Below, piece after piece: positions 38,402-47,192 of a stretch of DNA of 64,000 nucleotides (positions are counted from its first letter, which is position 1; every line of letters starts with the position of its first letter). The translations under genes and the position numbers were made by a program. The DNA comes from CAZOWL01 sp964583605. Its GTDB lineage: Bacteria; Pseudomonadota; Gammaproteobacteria; Chromatiales; Chromatiaceae. The notes beneath the pieces are model-generated. The model worked only from the letters and a program-made list of their open reading frames with translations. It ran no database searches and had not been told where the DNA came from. The DNA is taken from contig CAZOWL010000001.1 in NCBI GenBank assembly GCA_964583605.1, positions 1-64,000 on the forward strand. Reading direction: 5' to 3'.

Positions 38402-38476
38402 TGCATTACTCCAAGGATCGTTCCGTAACGGCATGCTTGGGCAAGCCACCGATGGAACCGCCAACGGCACCCACGA

Positions 38477-40207
38477 TCAGGGCACCAGCTCGATCTCCCC
38501 TGGTCGCCAGGTCTGGTCGAACCATGCCTCCAGCGGACCGTAGAGGCGCAGGATCATGAACCAGCCCTTCCCGGGGATGGTCTGCACCCAGTTGCTCGCC
38601 TTGCCGGGCGGCGCCTCGGGCGCGAACCAGACGTCCACGGAGCCATCAGCATTGACCTGGAGGTTCTCGTTTTGGCTGCTGCCACTCGGGAAGCGCTGGT
38701 CGGTCTGGAGCATCGAGCGGGTCTGGGTGTCGTAGACGATGACCGACCAGAAGTCCTTGACTGGAATGTTGGGCGGCAGATGGAGCCTGTAGGTCTTGGC
38801 GCCGTCAAACGGATTGCCGTCCGCATCCAGTGCGGTCCATGGGTACTGGGAGCCCTTACCGACCATCTTCTCTGCCATCGCGGGGGTCACCCCAGTGGCG
38901 AAGAAGTAGAAGAAGGCCGCGCCATCCAGGTTGGCGACGCCCGGAGCGACCTCGAACTTGTAGCCGCCGAAAAACGGCAGACGCCACTGGCCGTCTGGAT
39001 AAAAGTAGGCATCCTTTTCGCGCATCTTGAACGCCAGGCTGCGCGCCGTCGCGGCGCCGATCTTCGCCGCGTCCTCGAGGATCGCCTTCATCCGCGCGTC
39101 GGGCGCAAAGGGCTTGCCCTTCTCGATGCCGATGGCCGCGAAGAGCCCCAGGGTGGTCGGGTCCGAGCCCGCGCTCGGCTCTTCCTGCACGACCTGATGC
39201 AAGAGCTCCCAGAAGCTGTAGTCACCCGGGAAGACGAAGTTCGATGGGATACCCGAGGCGTTGGCGAACTTGATCGGCGGAGCATTCTGCTCATCGCCGA
39301 GGCGGTAGATCTTCAGGTTCTTCTTGACCAGCTCGACGCCGGGCTTCGGCGAGCCGTCCACCAGGAACGAGCGGAACGGCATCCAGGTGCCATAGGTGCT
39401 CGGCCGCACGACGAAGTACCCCTCCGGCAGACCGCCGTTGTAGCCTGGCGGCAGGATCAGGTACTTGCCGCCTGCGCCCTTGTCGGGGCCGGTGATGCCG
39501 ACGTCGGCCACCCAGCGGTACCAGAAGTCGTCGATCAGTCCCAGCACCTTCGGCGGCACCTCGACCACCAGTGGGCCCTCGTGCGTATCGAGCCAGATGA
39601 AGCTGTAGACGGTGTTGTCGTTCGCGGTCAGCTCGACGGTCTTGGCATCGACCAGGTCTTCCCAGATCACGTCGGTCTGGTTGACTGGACCGAATGCCTT
39701 CAGCGACGCACGCATGCTTGCCTGGTTGACGATGGGGATGCCGAGCAGATAGGCCTGCAGCGCCCGGGAGCGATCCAGGTTGTCATAGATGGTCTCGATG
39801 CTCTCAGCCGACGGGACGCCGTCGCGCAGGTGCAAGGTGCCGATCGATGTATCGAGGGTATCGGGTGTGGCGACGCCCGGGGCGATGTCGGTCGTCATCT
39901 TGTACTTGGTCGTTGGCCTCGCCGTGGATGCCGATGGCTCGGCGGCGACCTTCAGCGTCTCGCCGGCCTGGATCCTGTCGGATGCAAGGCCGTTCCACTC
40001 CTTCAGGTCAGCGACCGACGCGCCGAAACGCTTGCCGATGTCGATGAGATCATCACCGGGTACGACGACGTAGCCGGCGGTGGTCGGGTCGTACTGGCCT
40101 TGCGCGCGATGGTGTGGACCCTGATCGACCGCCATGGCACTGCCGAAGCTCAATGCGCTGACAAGCAGGCCAGCCACAAGGGGATACCAGCCTCGGAGAA
40201 ATGTCAC
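38477..40207 (-). CDS. LysM plus DUF1254/DUF1214 exported protein
   Basis: A 576-residue exported protein. Signal peptide residues 1-26. A LysM module covers about 30-90 (YVVVPGDDLIDIGKRFGASV). Next comes a DUF1254-type N-terminal domain (SIETIYDNLDRSRALQAYLL ... FIWLDTHEGPLVVEVPP) and a C-terminal DUF1214-type domain (DGAKTYRLHLPPNIPVKDFW, SVIVYDTQTRSML, NWVQTIPGKGWFMILRLYGP). The function of DUF1254/1214 proteins is not established. The LysM addition suggests peptidoglycan anchoring. It lies 136 bases downstream of the LysM-sulfatase on the same strand. Confidence 0.88.
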   Translation of the reverse strand: MTFLRGWYPLVAGLLVSALSFGSAMAVDQGPHHRAQGQYDPTTAGYVVVPGDDLIDIGKRFGASVADLKEWNGLASDRIQAGETLKVAAEPSASTARPTTKYKMTTDIAPGVATPDTLDTSIGTLHLRDGVPSAESIETIYDNLDRSRALQAYLLGIPIVNQASMRASLKAFGPVNQTDVIWEDLVDAKTVELTANDNTVYSFIWLDTHEGPLVVEVPPKVLGLIDDFWYRWVADVGITGPDKGAGGKYLILPPGYNGGLPEGYFVVRPSTYGTWMPFRSFLVDGSPKPGVELVKKNLKIYRLGDEQNAPPIKFANASGIPSNFVFPGDYSFWELLHQVVQEEPSAGSDPTTLGLFAAIGIEKGKPFAPDARMKAILEDAAKIGAATARSLAFKMREKDAYFYPDGQWRLPFFGGYKFEVAPGVANLDGAAFFYFFATGVTPAMAEKMVGKGSQYPWTALDADGNPFDGAKTYRLHLPPNIPVKDFWSVIVYDTQTRSMLQTDQRFPSGSSQNENLQVNADGSVDVWFAPEAPPGKASNWVQTIPGKGWFMILRLYGPLEAWFDQTWRPGEIELVP

Positions 40208-40343
40208 TTGATGAGTCCTCTCGACTGCAAGTCATGAGGTCCGCTGTCAGGTCGACGGCGTTGCAGCGGACCATAGGTCCCGGCGCCACAGCGACGCCTC
40301 CGGCGAGATCACGGCGCATCCCTGCGCCAGCCGCGGCGCACCC

Positions 40344-43145
40344 CTAATGGGGCCCGCTCTGCATGTGATGGATCGGACTGCCGTCCACTGCCGTCGCCTG
40401 CGTGTTCTCGAGCTGCTTGATGTCCTCCTCGGTAAGCTGCGGGCGGTCGACCTTGATGGTCAGCTTGTTCAGCTTCGCGGTGAGCGGGAACGGCGGCTTG
40501 TAGTCGGCATCGTTGACGCCGGTCAGCGTGTCGGAGCCGATATCGAAGGCCTCATCCCATTGCAGGATCATGGGCAGCGTCTTGTCCATCTTGATCGTCT
40601 GGACCGCCTCGCCGTCGACCTTGAGCGTCCCGGTGCCGCTGCGGCCGACGCCGCTCATGTTGTTCAGTGCAAGCGTGCCGACGCCAAGGCCGTCGTACTG
40701 GAAGTCGAATTCGATGACGTGCTGCCCAGGCGAGAGCACCTCTGGGCCTTCCCACTTCACGCGCTTGAGGTCGATCAGGTTCCACAGGAACACCGGCTTG
40801 CCTTCGAGCAGGTAGAACCCGTAACCGGCGAAGCGTCCACCCGAGGTCAGGATCATGCCCTCGGCACCGCCCTCGGGGACGGTGATGTCGGCCGTGATGG
40901 TGTAGGAGCTGTTGAGCAGGAAGGGCGAGTCACCCTGCGGCAGCCCAGTCATCGGATGCGTGTAGACGAACTCGGTGCGCCCGGCGGTGATGTTCGGCCG
41001 CGGTGCGACGATGCGCGCGGCCACGGACGCGTCCAACGGGAAGACCTGATACTTCTTCGCCTCCGCGATGAACTTCGCCTTCAGCTCCGCCACCTTCTCC
41101 GGATGCTGGGCGGCGATGTCATTGGACTGGGTGAAGTCCTTGGACAGGTCGTAGAGCTGGAACACCTGGTTGTTGAGCGGGTCTTCGTTGGCGACGCCGA
41201 ACGCCTCCCAAGGTGCCCGGTTGACCTTGGTGCTCAAGAGCCAGCCGTCGTCGTAGAGCGCCCACTGGCCCATCATCTCGAAGTACTGGGTCTTGTGGTG
41301 TGACGGTGCGTCGGCGTTCTCGGCATCGAGGGTGTAGAGGAAGCTGGTGCCCTCGATCGGTGCCTGCTCGATGCCGTCGACGACCTTCGGCGCCGGTATG
41401 CCAGTGGCCTCCAGGATCGTCGGCACGACGTCGATGACGTGGATGAACTGCTCACGCAGCCCCCCCTTGTCCTTGATGCGCGCCGGCCACGAGACGACCA
41501 TGTTCTGGTTGATGCCGCCGAGCCGCGAGGCGTTCTGTTTGAACCAGTCGAAGGGCGTATCGAAGGCCCAGGACCAGCCCGCCGACATGTGGTTGTAGGT
41601 CTCCTCGGTACCCCAGACGTCGTACCACTTCATCTGCGTGTCCACCGGCATCTCGTTGACGCCGTTGAAGAAGGCCACCTCGTTGGGGGTCCCGAGCGGA
41701 CCGCCCTCGGCGCTGGTGCCATTGTCGCCGTTGATGTAGATAACGAGCGTGTTCTCGAGCCGGCCCACGTCCTCGAAGGCCTTGATCACGCGGCCGATCT
41801 CGTGGTCGTTGTAGGCGGCGTAGGCGGCGAAGATCTCCACCTGGCGGATGAAGAGCTTCTTCTCGTCCTCCGTGAGCTGGTCCCAGGGCTTCAGGACTTC
41901 GTTGGGCCACTCGGTCAGCTGCGCGTCCGCAGGGATCACGCCGAGCTTCTTCTGGTTCTCGAAGATGCGCTCGCGCAGCTTCTCGTAGCCCTCATCGAAC
42001 AGGTTCATGGCCTGGATCTTCTCGACCCACTCCTTGGTCGGATGGTGCGGTGCGTGGGTCGCGCCGGGCGCGTACTTGATGAAGAGCGGTTTGGACGGGT
42101 CGGTTTGATGCATCCGGTAGATGTAGTCGATGGCGTCATCGGCCATGCCGGTAATCAGGTTCCAAGTCCCCTCCTGGCCGTCGAACGGATAGATCTGCGT
42201 GGTGTTGCGGAACAGGTTTGGCTGCCATTGATTGGCGTCACCGCCGACGAAGCCGTAGAAATACTCGAAGCCCATGCCGGTGGGCCATTGGTCGAACGGC
42301 CCCACCTGGCTGGCGGCGAAGGCCGGGGTGTTGTGGTCCTTGCCGAACCAGGCCGTGGCATAGCCGTTCTCCAGCAGAATCCGCCCGATCGTGGCCTTGT
42401 CATCATTGATGATGCTGTTGTACCCGGGGTAGCCGCTCGACTGCTCGGAGATCACGCCGAAACCGGCGGAATGATGATTGCGGCCGGTGATCAGCGCCGC
42501 CCGCGTCGGCGAGCACAACGCCGTGGAAAAGACCCGGTTGTAGCGCAGGCCCTCGTTGGCGATCTGGTCCATGGTCGGCGTCGGGATGACGCCGCCGAAG
42601 GTGCTCGGCACGCCGAAGCCGGCGTCATCGGTGATGACCAGCAGGATGTTCGGCGCTTCCTCGGGCGGCGCGGTGCGCGGTGCCCACCAGGGCGTCGAGC
42701 TCAGGGCGTCATCCTTGATCACGCCGCCGAACTCAGGCTGGGGCGCGGGCAGTTGCTCGCCGCTGATGGTCGCCCTGGCGTCGGGCGAGCCGAGCTTGCC
42801 GGATATGACCGCGGAGCCCGACGCGCTTGCATCGGCCGAGCCGGTCACCGCCTGCGCAGGTGCCGCGGCCACGATCAGCACCTGGCCGATGTCGATCGCT
42901 TCTGATGAGAGGCTATTCCACCGCTTGAGCTCGGCGACCGTCACGCCGAAGCGCTCGGCGATGTCGGAGAGGTCATCGCCCGCGACGACCGCATAGGACG
43001 ACGCCGAAGGATCATAGGTGCCGCGCGCGTGCCGTTGCGGCCCCTCGTCGGTCGCCTGCACGTCGCTGACCACCACGCAGAGCAGCAGCATCAGGGCGGC
43101 GTGGGCGATTCGCTGTTTCAAACGGGGAGGGTTGAGATCAGGCAT
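40344..43145 (-). CDS. LysM-arylsulfatase (formylglycine-dependent)
   Basis: A 933-residue exported hydrolase of sulfate esters. Signal peptide about residues 1-28; LysM module about 40-95 (YAVVAGDDLSDIAERFGVTV). The alkaline-phosphatase-fold sulfatase domain starts near 170 (NILLVITDDAGFG). The catalytic C211 is in CSPTR, the motif recognised for formylglycine conversion, followed by AALITGRNHH. The C-terminal part (about 560-930) is an extra beta-rich domain. Maturation needs a formylglycine-generating enzyme or anSME, which is not intact in this window. The ATG at 43145 begins the signal; the open frame extends 105 codons further through repeat sequence. GAGGCGG upstream supports it. It is the first gene of a leftward run to 35444. 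Confidence 0.93.
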   Translation of the reverse strand: MPDLNPPRLKQRIAHAALMLLLCVVVSDVQATDEGPQRHARGTYDPSASSYAVVAGDDLSDIAERFGVTVAELKRWNSLSSEAIDIGQVLIVAAAPAQAVTGSADASASGSAVISGKLGSPDARATISGEQLPAPQPEFGGVIKDDALSSTPWWAPRTAPPEEAPNILLVITDDAGFGVPSTFGGVIPTPTMDQIANEGLRYNRVFSTALCSPTRAALITGRNHHSAGFGVISEQSSGYPGYNSIINDDKATIGRILLENGYATAWFGKDHNTPAFAASQVGPFDQWPTGMGFEYFYGFVGGDANQWQPNLFRNTTQIYPFDGQEGTWNLITGMADDAIDYIYRMHQTDPSKPLFIKYAPGATHAPHHPTKEWVEKIQAMNLFDEGYEKLRERIFENQKKLGVIPADAQLTEWPNEVLKPWDQLTEDEKKLFIRQVEIFAAYAAYNDHEIGRVIKAFEDVGRLENTLVIYINGDNGTSAEGGPLGTPNEVAFFNGVNEMPVDTQMKWYDVWGTEETYNHMSAGWSWAFDTPFDWFKQNASRLGGINQNMVVSWPARIKDKGGLREQFIHVIDVVPTILEATGIPAPKVVDGIEQAPIEGTSFLYTLDAENADAPSHHKTQYFEMMGQWALYDDGWLLSTKVNRAPWEAFGVANEDPLNNQVFQLYDLSKDFTQSNDIAAQHPEKVAELKAKFIAEAKKYQVFPLDASVAARIVAPRPNITAGRTEFVYTHPMTGLPQGDSPFLLNSSYTITADITVPEGGAEGMILTSGGRFAGYGFYLLEGKPVFLWNLIDLKRVKWEGPEVLSPGQHVIEFDFQYDGLGVGTLALNNMSGVGRSGTGTLKVDGEAVQTIKMDKTLPMILQWDEAFDIGSDTLTGVNDADYKPPFPLTAKLNKLTIKVDRPQLTEEDIKQLENTQATAVDGSPIHHMQSGPH

Positions 43146-43295
43146 CTTGCCGCCTCGCTGGTTGATGGCTTCTGTGTCGCTGATTCGGTCGATGACCGCG
43201 CCGCGCCCGATGCGCTGACCCTCTATTGTGAGAAAGGCCGGCATGGCCACCGCGTCGAGTGTCTTGATTATCCGCAATCGGAGCGCCGCGGCTTT

Positions 43296-43309
43296 GGCAT
43301 TTCGCGACA
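43296..43309 (+). promoter_or_regulatory. GGCATTTCGCGACA motif, distal to sulfatase start
   Basis: Close to TTGACATTTCGCGACA at 43393-43408; 97 bases apart. It is 151 bases upstream of the sulfatase start. A candidate operator or repeat unit. Confidence 0.4.
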
Positions 43310-43392
43310 GAAATCCCGCGGGACAGCGAAGCCGCGCTGGTAGGCGCCAGAGGGTGTCGGTGGCGATTCTCCACAATCGGCGCGTGGCTCGA

Positions 43393-43408
43393 TTGACATT
43401 TCGCGACA
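43393..43408 (+). promoter_or_regulatory. TTGACATTTCGCGACA motif upstream of sulfatase
   Basis: Matches the motif 54 bases upstream of the AraC-family gene and a variant upstream of the LysM gene. TTGACA could also be a -35 box, so a promoter explanation is possible. Confidence 0.4.
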
Positions 43409-43563
43409 CGTGCCGGCCATTCGAATCCCAATCTTCGTCCAAGCCAACTGGTTCTTCCAAATGGCGTGACCGGGCCGCCTGTGTGCGGCCGGAGCATGCG
43501 TTGACAGCCCGCGCCCGCGGCTGTAGCGTAACGACATTCGTATCTACACGCGGAAGTTACGCA

Positions 43564-43791
43564 GTGGTTGAGCTGAAGATCGTCAAGGTCGGCAATTCCC
43601 TGGGTGTGCGCCTGCCGCGCGAGGTGTTGAATCGTATGCACCTCGGCGATGGTGACCGGCTTATCCTCACAGAAGCGCCAGAGGGCGGCTATCGAATCAC
43701 GCCCTACAACCCCGGCTTCGAGGATGAGATGGCGATCGCCGAGCAAGGTATGCGGCATTACCGCAATACCCTGCGCACGCTGGCAAAATGA
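43564..43791 (+). CDS. AbrB/MazE-type antitoxin of a Doc pair
   Basis: A 75-residue antitoxin. VVELKIVKVGNSLGVRLPRE and LHLGDGDRLILTEAPEG (partly) fit the swapped-hairpin AbrB/MazE fold. The C-terminus (FEDEMAIAEQGMRHYRN) is the partner-binding tail. The GTG at 43564 is chosen because GGAAG lies 8 bases upstream. The gene's stop overlaps the Doc start (ATGA, 43788-43791). AbrB-type antitoxins paired with Doc toxins are established. Confidence 0.88.
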   Translation: MVELKIVKVGNSLGVRLPREVLNRMHLGDGDRLILTEAPEGGYRITPYNPGFEDEMAIAEQGMRHYRNTLRTLAK

Positions 43792-44183
43792 CCGAGCCGG
43801 TCTGGCTCAACGATGACTTGCCGCTCGCGCTGCATGAGCGTTTGATAGCCGACTTCGGCGGCTCGGAGGGTACACGAGACAGGGGATTGCTGGCATCCGC
43901 AATGGCCCGGCCCAAACAGCTCGCCGCCTACGGTCGCGCAGACATTGTCGAGCTTGCAGCCTCCTATGCGGCTGGCATCATTCGCAATCACCCCTTTGTC
44001 GACGGCAACAAGCGCGTCGGTTTCATGCTCGCGTACGTCTTCCTAGTCCGCAATGGTTTCCGGCTATTGGCGAGCGAGGCCATGGCAACGCGGGCCATCC
44101 TCGATTTGGCCTCGGGTGCCCTGAGCGAACAGGCCTTCGCGCGTTGGTTGAAAGACAACGTCGAGCTCGCCCAGGACGTGTGA
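43788..44183 (+). CDS. doc: Doc/Fic-family toxin
   Basis: A 131-residue toxin. The Fic core motif HPFVDGNKRVGF is at about residues 67-78 and GLLASAMARP earlier is typical of Doc. Doc phosphorylates elongation factor EF-Tu and stops translation; related Fic proteins AMPylate targets. The motif matches Doc more than classical Fic (HxFx(D/A)GNKR). It overlaps the AbrB-type antitoxin by 4 bases. A RelE-like fragment follows downstream. Confidence 0.93.
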   Translation: MTEPVWLNDDLPLALHERLIADFGGSEGTRDRGLLASAMARPKQLAAYGRADIVELAASYAAGIIRNHPFVDGNKRVGFMLAYVFLVRNGFRLLASEAMATRAILDLASGALSEQAFARWLKDNVELAQDV

Positions 44184-44203
44184 TCCCAGGGCAACGCAAT
44201 CCG

Positions 44204-44341
44204 CCCAGGCTCTTCCGAGATCCCTGGCTTGTCCCTCTCGAATCGGACCCGCGAATCAACATCCAGCATCGTCTTGTCTATCAAGTCCTACCTGAAAACG
44301 AGGTCATCAAGATCATCCGCATGTGGACTCATTACGACTAG
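44204..44341 (+). pseudogene. RelE/ParE-family toxin C-terminal fragment
   Basis: An open frame encoding INIQHRLVYQVL, then EVIKIIRMWTHYD and a stop. This matches the C-terminal end of RelE/StbE-type toxins (HRLVYQV ... RMWTHYE). No N-terminal half or antitoxin is present. It is a leftover of a third toxin-antitoxin locus and abuts the 3' end of the AraC gene on the other strand. Confidence 0.6.
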
Positions 44342-45420
44342 GGCTCCTCGATGGGCTTCGCGGACGGTTTGAGGTCGGTACGCCAGGCGCCCGGCGAGTT
44401 GCCGGACCAGCGGCGAAATGCTCGACAGAAGGCGGTGACGTCGGCATAACCGAGATTGATCGCGATGTCGGAGGTCGTGAGCTGTGTGTCGCGCAGCAGC
44501 TGACGGGCGATGTCGTAGCGGGCCGACTCGATCAACGCCTTGAAGGTGATTCCTTCGGCCTGCAGGCGGCGGTTCAGCGTGCGCCGATGGATCGCGAACA
44601 GGCTCGACACGTACTCGAGCGAGGCCTCCCCCTGCGCGCTGCCGCTGATGAAGAGGCGGTAGAGGATCCTGCGCAACTGGGCGGCGAGGCTTCCTGCGCC
44701 TGCGGCCTCCAGGCGGTCGATCTCGCGCATCAGGCACTCCTGTGCCGACCTGTCGGACCCACCGAGCGGGTGGTTCAGCCAGCCCGCATCGAAGACCACG
44801 GCGTTCTGCTCAGCGCCGAAGCGCAGACGGGTGCGAAAAGACTGCCGATAGGGGCCGATCGCGGCCGGCGTTAGGCGGGTTAGGCAGACCTCGACGGGCT
44901 CCCAGCCCGGACCAGCAAGCTCTTTCAGGATATTGCAGAGGATCAGCAGTGCCCCGTCATAGATGATCTCGGTGCCCAGGTGCTCAGGCTCATAGATGAC
45001 ATAGCCGAACGCCGCGCGCTCGCCGCCCACGGACAAGGTCGGGATGGCGCCCCGGTCGTGAAGATGCAGATAGAGGATGATGTTGCGCAACGCACTGGCG
45101 AGATCCTTCGAGCAGGCCGCGAGCTTGCCGACGACGCCGAGCACATGCAGGCCGCCGTTTGCCCCAACGAGAAGCCCGAGATGTGGGCAGGACGTCCGCG
45201 CCGCGCAGAGCTCGAGAAGCCGGCCCATGTCGGCGAACGCGATCGTGTTATCTGGGTCGTCGAAGACGTCCGGATCGAGCTGCGCCTCTGCGATCAGCGC
45301 CTGCGGATCCTGTCCCATCTCGGCCAGCACACGCGGCAGGACGAGGATCGGCGCGACTCGCAGCCTGCCTGCTTCGACGAGAGCAAAGCGGGACAAGAGG
45401 GGTGGCGATTGCGTCGGCAT
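44338..45420 (-). CDS. AraC-family transcriptional regulator
   Basis: A 360-residue regulator. The N-terminal about 230 residues are the arabinose-operon-regulator-like ligand domain (PF12625 type: QLDPDVFDDPDNTIAFADMG, GVVGKLAACSKDLASAL). The C-terminal double helix-turn-helix is at about 260-345 (YVSSLFAIHRRTLNRRLQAE, then IAINLGYADVTAFCRAFRRW). Its effector is unknown. A TTGACATTTCGCGAC motif lies 54 bases upstream of its start and again upstream of the sulfatase run about 2 kb away. It may therefore regulate that run and itself, which is inference. Confidence 0.9.
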   Translation of the reverse strand: MPTQSPPLLSRFALVEAGRLRVAPILVLPRVLAEMGQDPQALIAEAQLDPDVFDDPDNTIAFADMGRLLELCAARTSCPHLGLLVGANGGLHVLGVVGKLAACSKDLASALRNIILYLHLHDRGAIPTLSVGGERAAFGYVIYEPEHLGTEIIYDGALLILCNILKELAGPGWEPVEVCLTRLTPAAIGPYRQSFRTRLRFGAEQNAVVFDAGWLNHPLGGSDRSAQECLMREIDRLEAAGAGSLAAQLRRILYRLFISGSAQGEASLEYVSSLFAIHRRTLNRRLQAEGITFKALIESARYDIARQLLRDTQLTTSDIAINLGYADVTAFCRAFRRWSGNSPGAWRTDLKPSAKPIEEP

Positions 45421-45473
45421 CGAAGGAAGCAGTCGACTAAACCATGCGGCGAGAGAGGTAAGCCTGCCAGCCC

Positions 45474-45488
45474 GTCGCGAAATGTCAA
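45474..45488 (-). promoter_or_regulatory. TTGACATTTCGCGAC motif upstream of AraC gene
   Basis: An exact match (15 bases) to the sulfatase-upstream motif, reverse orientation on the + strand, 54 bases before the AraC start. Candidate autoregulatory site or a -35 box. Confidence 0.4.
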
Positions 45489-45670
45489 GCAGGTTGCTGG
45501 TGGTTCGCCTAGCATTAAGATTAGGTTCGATGGCCGTAATCCCCTGTAGCCATCGAACCGGTGGCTACCGAGGCTTGCCAGCAACCGCTGGCGCTGCTGA
45601 GCCAACCCTGAGGGGCGATCGCGCCCCGTCGTTCGTCCTCAACCACCCACTGCGATAGAGGTGCAGACCC

Positions 45671-45925
45671 ATGCAAATGCAAAGAGCTCTGACCGCGACG
45701 GCCCTGATGACAGCACTCGCGTTCTGCGGTGGCAACGCGCTTGCCGAATCCGAGGAGGCGATGATGGACGAGGCCGTCATCGAGGCCGAGGAGACTGCCG
45801 AGGCCGCGGATATGGCCGCTGAGGCGGACGCGGCGGCAGCCGTCGCCAAAGACAAAGAGATGGATAAGGAGGCCGCGGAGCTGCAATCGGAGATGGTCTC
45901 CGGCGACATGGATCCCGCCGAGTAG
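45671..45925 (+). CDS. Small exported acidic protein
   Basis: An 84-residue protein. Signal peptide residues 1-25 (MALTALAFCGGNALA-like; ends NALA). The mature 59 residues are rich in Ala, Glu, Asp and Met (EAEETAEAADMAAEADAAAA), probably a single helix. GAGGTG 8 bases before the ATG supports it against an overlapping minus-strand frame. I do not know a function; it may be an acidic, ion-binding envelope peptide. Confidence 0.6.
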   Translation: MQMQRALTATALMTALAFCGGNALAESEEAMMDEAVIEAEETAEAADMAAEADAAAAVAKDKEMDKEAAELQSEMVSGDMDPAE

Positions 45926-45967
45926 GGCGACCCGGCCCGGATGAGATGGCCGAGGTAACGGCCTTCT

Positions 45968-46013
45968 GCCCCGTTGGTGTGAGCCGTCGCGCTCGGCCTG
46001 CACCCGACGGGGC
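45968..46013 (+). terminator. Imperfect hairpin after small acidic-protein gene
   Basis: GCCCCGTTGGTG pairs with CACCCGACGGGGC, with one mismatch and a bulge, across a 21-base loop. It lies 43 bases past the 45671-45925 stop. No T-tract is evident. Confidence 0.4.
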
Positions 46014-46229
46014 ATCTTACCTCCCCCCGCGAGGCCCATGCGCCTCACGGAGCGAAGCGACCGAAGTCCTCGATAGCAATCGCAGCCTCTCCTGAAACAA
46101 GCGCATGGCTCGGCTGAGCCGGAAGAGACTGAGCGTCGCGGAGCAACGCCCGGGACCATATAGGCCATCCGAGACAGCGAGCGTGCGGGCTATACTCTGC
46201 AGCTAGGCACGCCCTTGGATCGACGCAGC

Positions 46230-46802
46230 ATGTCATTGGCAGAACGACATCCTCCGGAACGCAAGCCCCACCGCTGGACCAGAGCGGAGTACGAACGCAT
46301 GGCGGAGGCGGGCGTCTTCGAGCCGAATCAGCGTCTAGAGCTGATCGATGGGGAGGTACTGCAGATGTCGCCGCAGAGCACCCGGCATTTCACCGCGATT
46401 CGTCTCGCCGAACGCGCCCTGAGCCGTCTCTTTGCCACCGGCTACGATGTCCGCAGCCAAGGCCCTATCGCAATCGATGGCGACTCGGAGCCGGAGCCGG
46501 ATATCGCGGTCGTCGAAGGGTCGGCCCGGGACTATGCTGCGGCCCATCCGACGACGGCCGTACTCATCGTCGAGGTCGCGGATTCCAGCCTTGGCTTCGA
46601 CCGCATCGCGAAGAAACGCCTCTATGCCCGCAACGGCATCCCCGAATACTGGATCCTAGACCTGCACACCGCTGCGCTAGAGGTCTACCGAGATCCGCGC
46701 GGCGACGACTTCCTCTCCAAGCAGACGATTGACCGCGCCGGCGCCGTCGCCCCGCTCGCTGCGCCGCACACCAGGGTCGCCGTCGCCGACCTACTCCCCT
46801 AA
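46230..46802 (+). CDS. Uma2-family endonuclease-like protein
   Basis: A 190-residue protein of the PD-(D/E)xK superfamily. The hallmark sequence is present: WTRAEYERMAEAGVF, LELIDGEVLQMSP, the catalytic EPEPDIAVVEGS and VLIVEVADSS, then YARNGIPEYWILDL. ATG at 46230 is preferred over TTG at 46215. Uma2 genes are abundant in Chromatiales and cyanobacteria and of unresolved role. A broken Uma2 copy follows directly downstream. Confidence 0.85.
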   Translation: MSLAERHPPERKPHRWTRAEYERMAEAGVFEPNQRLELIDGEVLQMSPQSTRHFTAIRLAERALSRLFATGYDVRSQGPIAIDGDSEPEPDIAVVEGSARDYAAAHPTTAVLIVEVADSSLGFDRIAKKRLYARNGIPEYWILDLHTAALEVYRDPRGDDFLSKQTIDRAGAVAPLAAPHTRVAVADLLP

Positions 46803-46889
46803 CGAGCTAAACCAAGCAAGGGGGTGACCCATGACAACCGCGAATGCGACCCGGCGCGCATCGCCGCGGCCCCCGGCCCCCAAGCCGGC

Positions 46890-47104
46890 ACCCGATTACC
46901 GTGACGGAGTACTTCCGCATGGGTGAGGCCGGCGTCTTGGGCCCGGATTCTGGATCGTCGACGTCTCAGGACGTCACTTGGACATCCACAGGGAGCCAGA
47001 TGACCAACGCTACACCCTTCAGTTCCGCGCGTCCGATCTGTCGCAGTGCGGAATCTCTGGCCTGCCGGGCCCGCGGCTCGATCTCCGCGGATTGTTCTGA
47101 GAGC
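46890..47104 (+). pseudogene. Broken second Uma2 copy
   Basis: It begins with ITVTEYFRMGEAGVLGPD, the Uma2 N-terminus, then switches frame. The next frame gives FWIVDVSGRHLDIHREPDDQ and ends PGPRLDLRGLF before a stop, the Uma2 C-terminus. The catalytic middle is missing. Internal deletion plus frameshift. Confidence 0.65.
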
Positions 47105-47192
47105 CGCCGGTTCGGATCCACCGTATCGGCTCGTCTCGGCGTGGTCGCAGCCTAGGTGCTCCGATTGTCGCGAAGCGCATATCAACCGGCAT

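Larger units (their letters stand above)
43146..43563. other. Upstream region of sulfatase run with imperfect direct repeats
   Basis: About 420 bases between divergent genes. It holds two related segments of about 36 bases, at about 43274-43309 and 43371-43408. Each contains CAATCGG and ends in CATTTCGCGACA. The promoters of both flanking transcripts should lie here. Confidence 0.5.

Noticed and set aside
38672..40237. 521-codon plus-strand frame opposite the DUF1254 gene
   Set aside because: It is a shadow of the real minus-strand gene.
41439..42905. 488-codon plus-strand frame opposite the sulfatase
   Set aside because: It is antisense to the catalytic domain of the sulfatase and shows no family signature.
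45521..46168. Minus-strand frame over the small acidic-protein gene
   Set aside because: The plus-strand gene has a signal peptide and a ribosome site; the minus-strand product is low-complexity serine/alanine.
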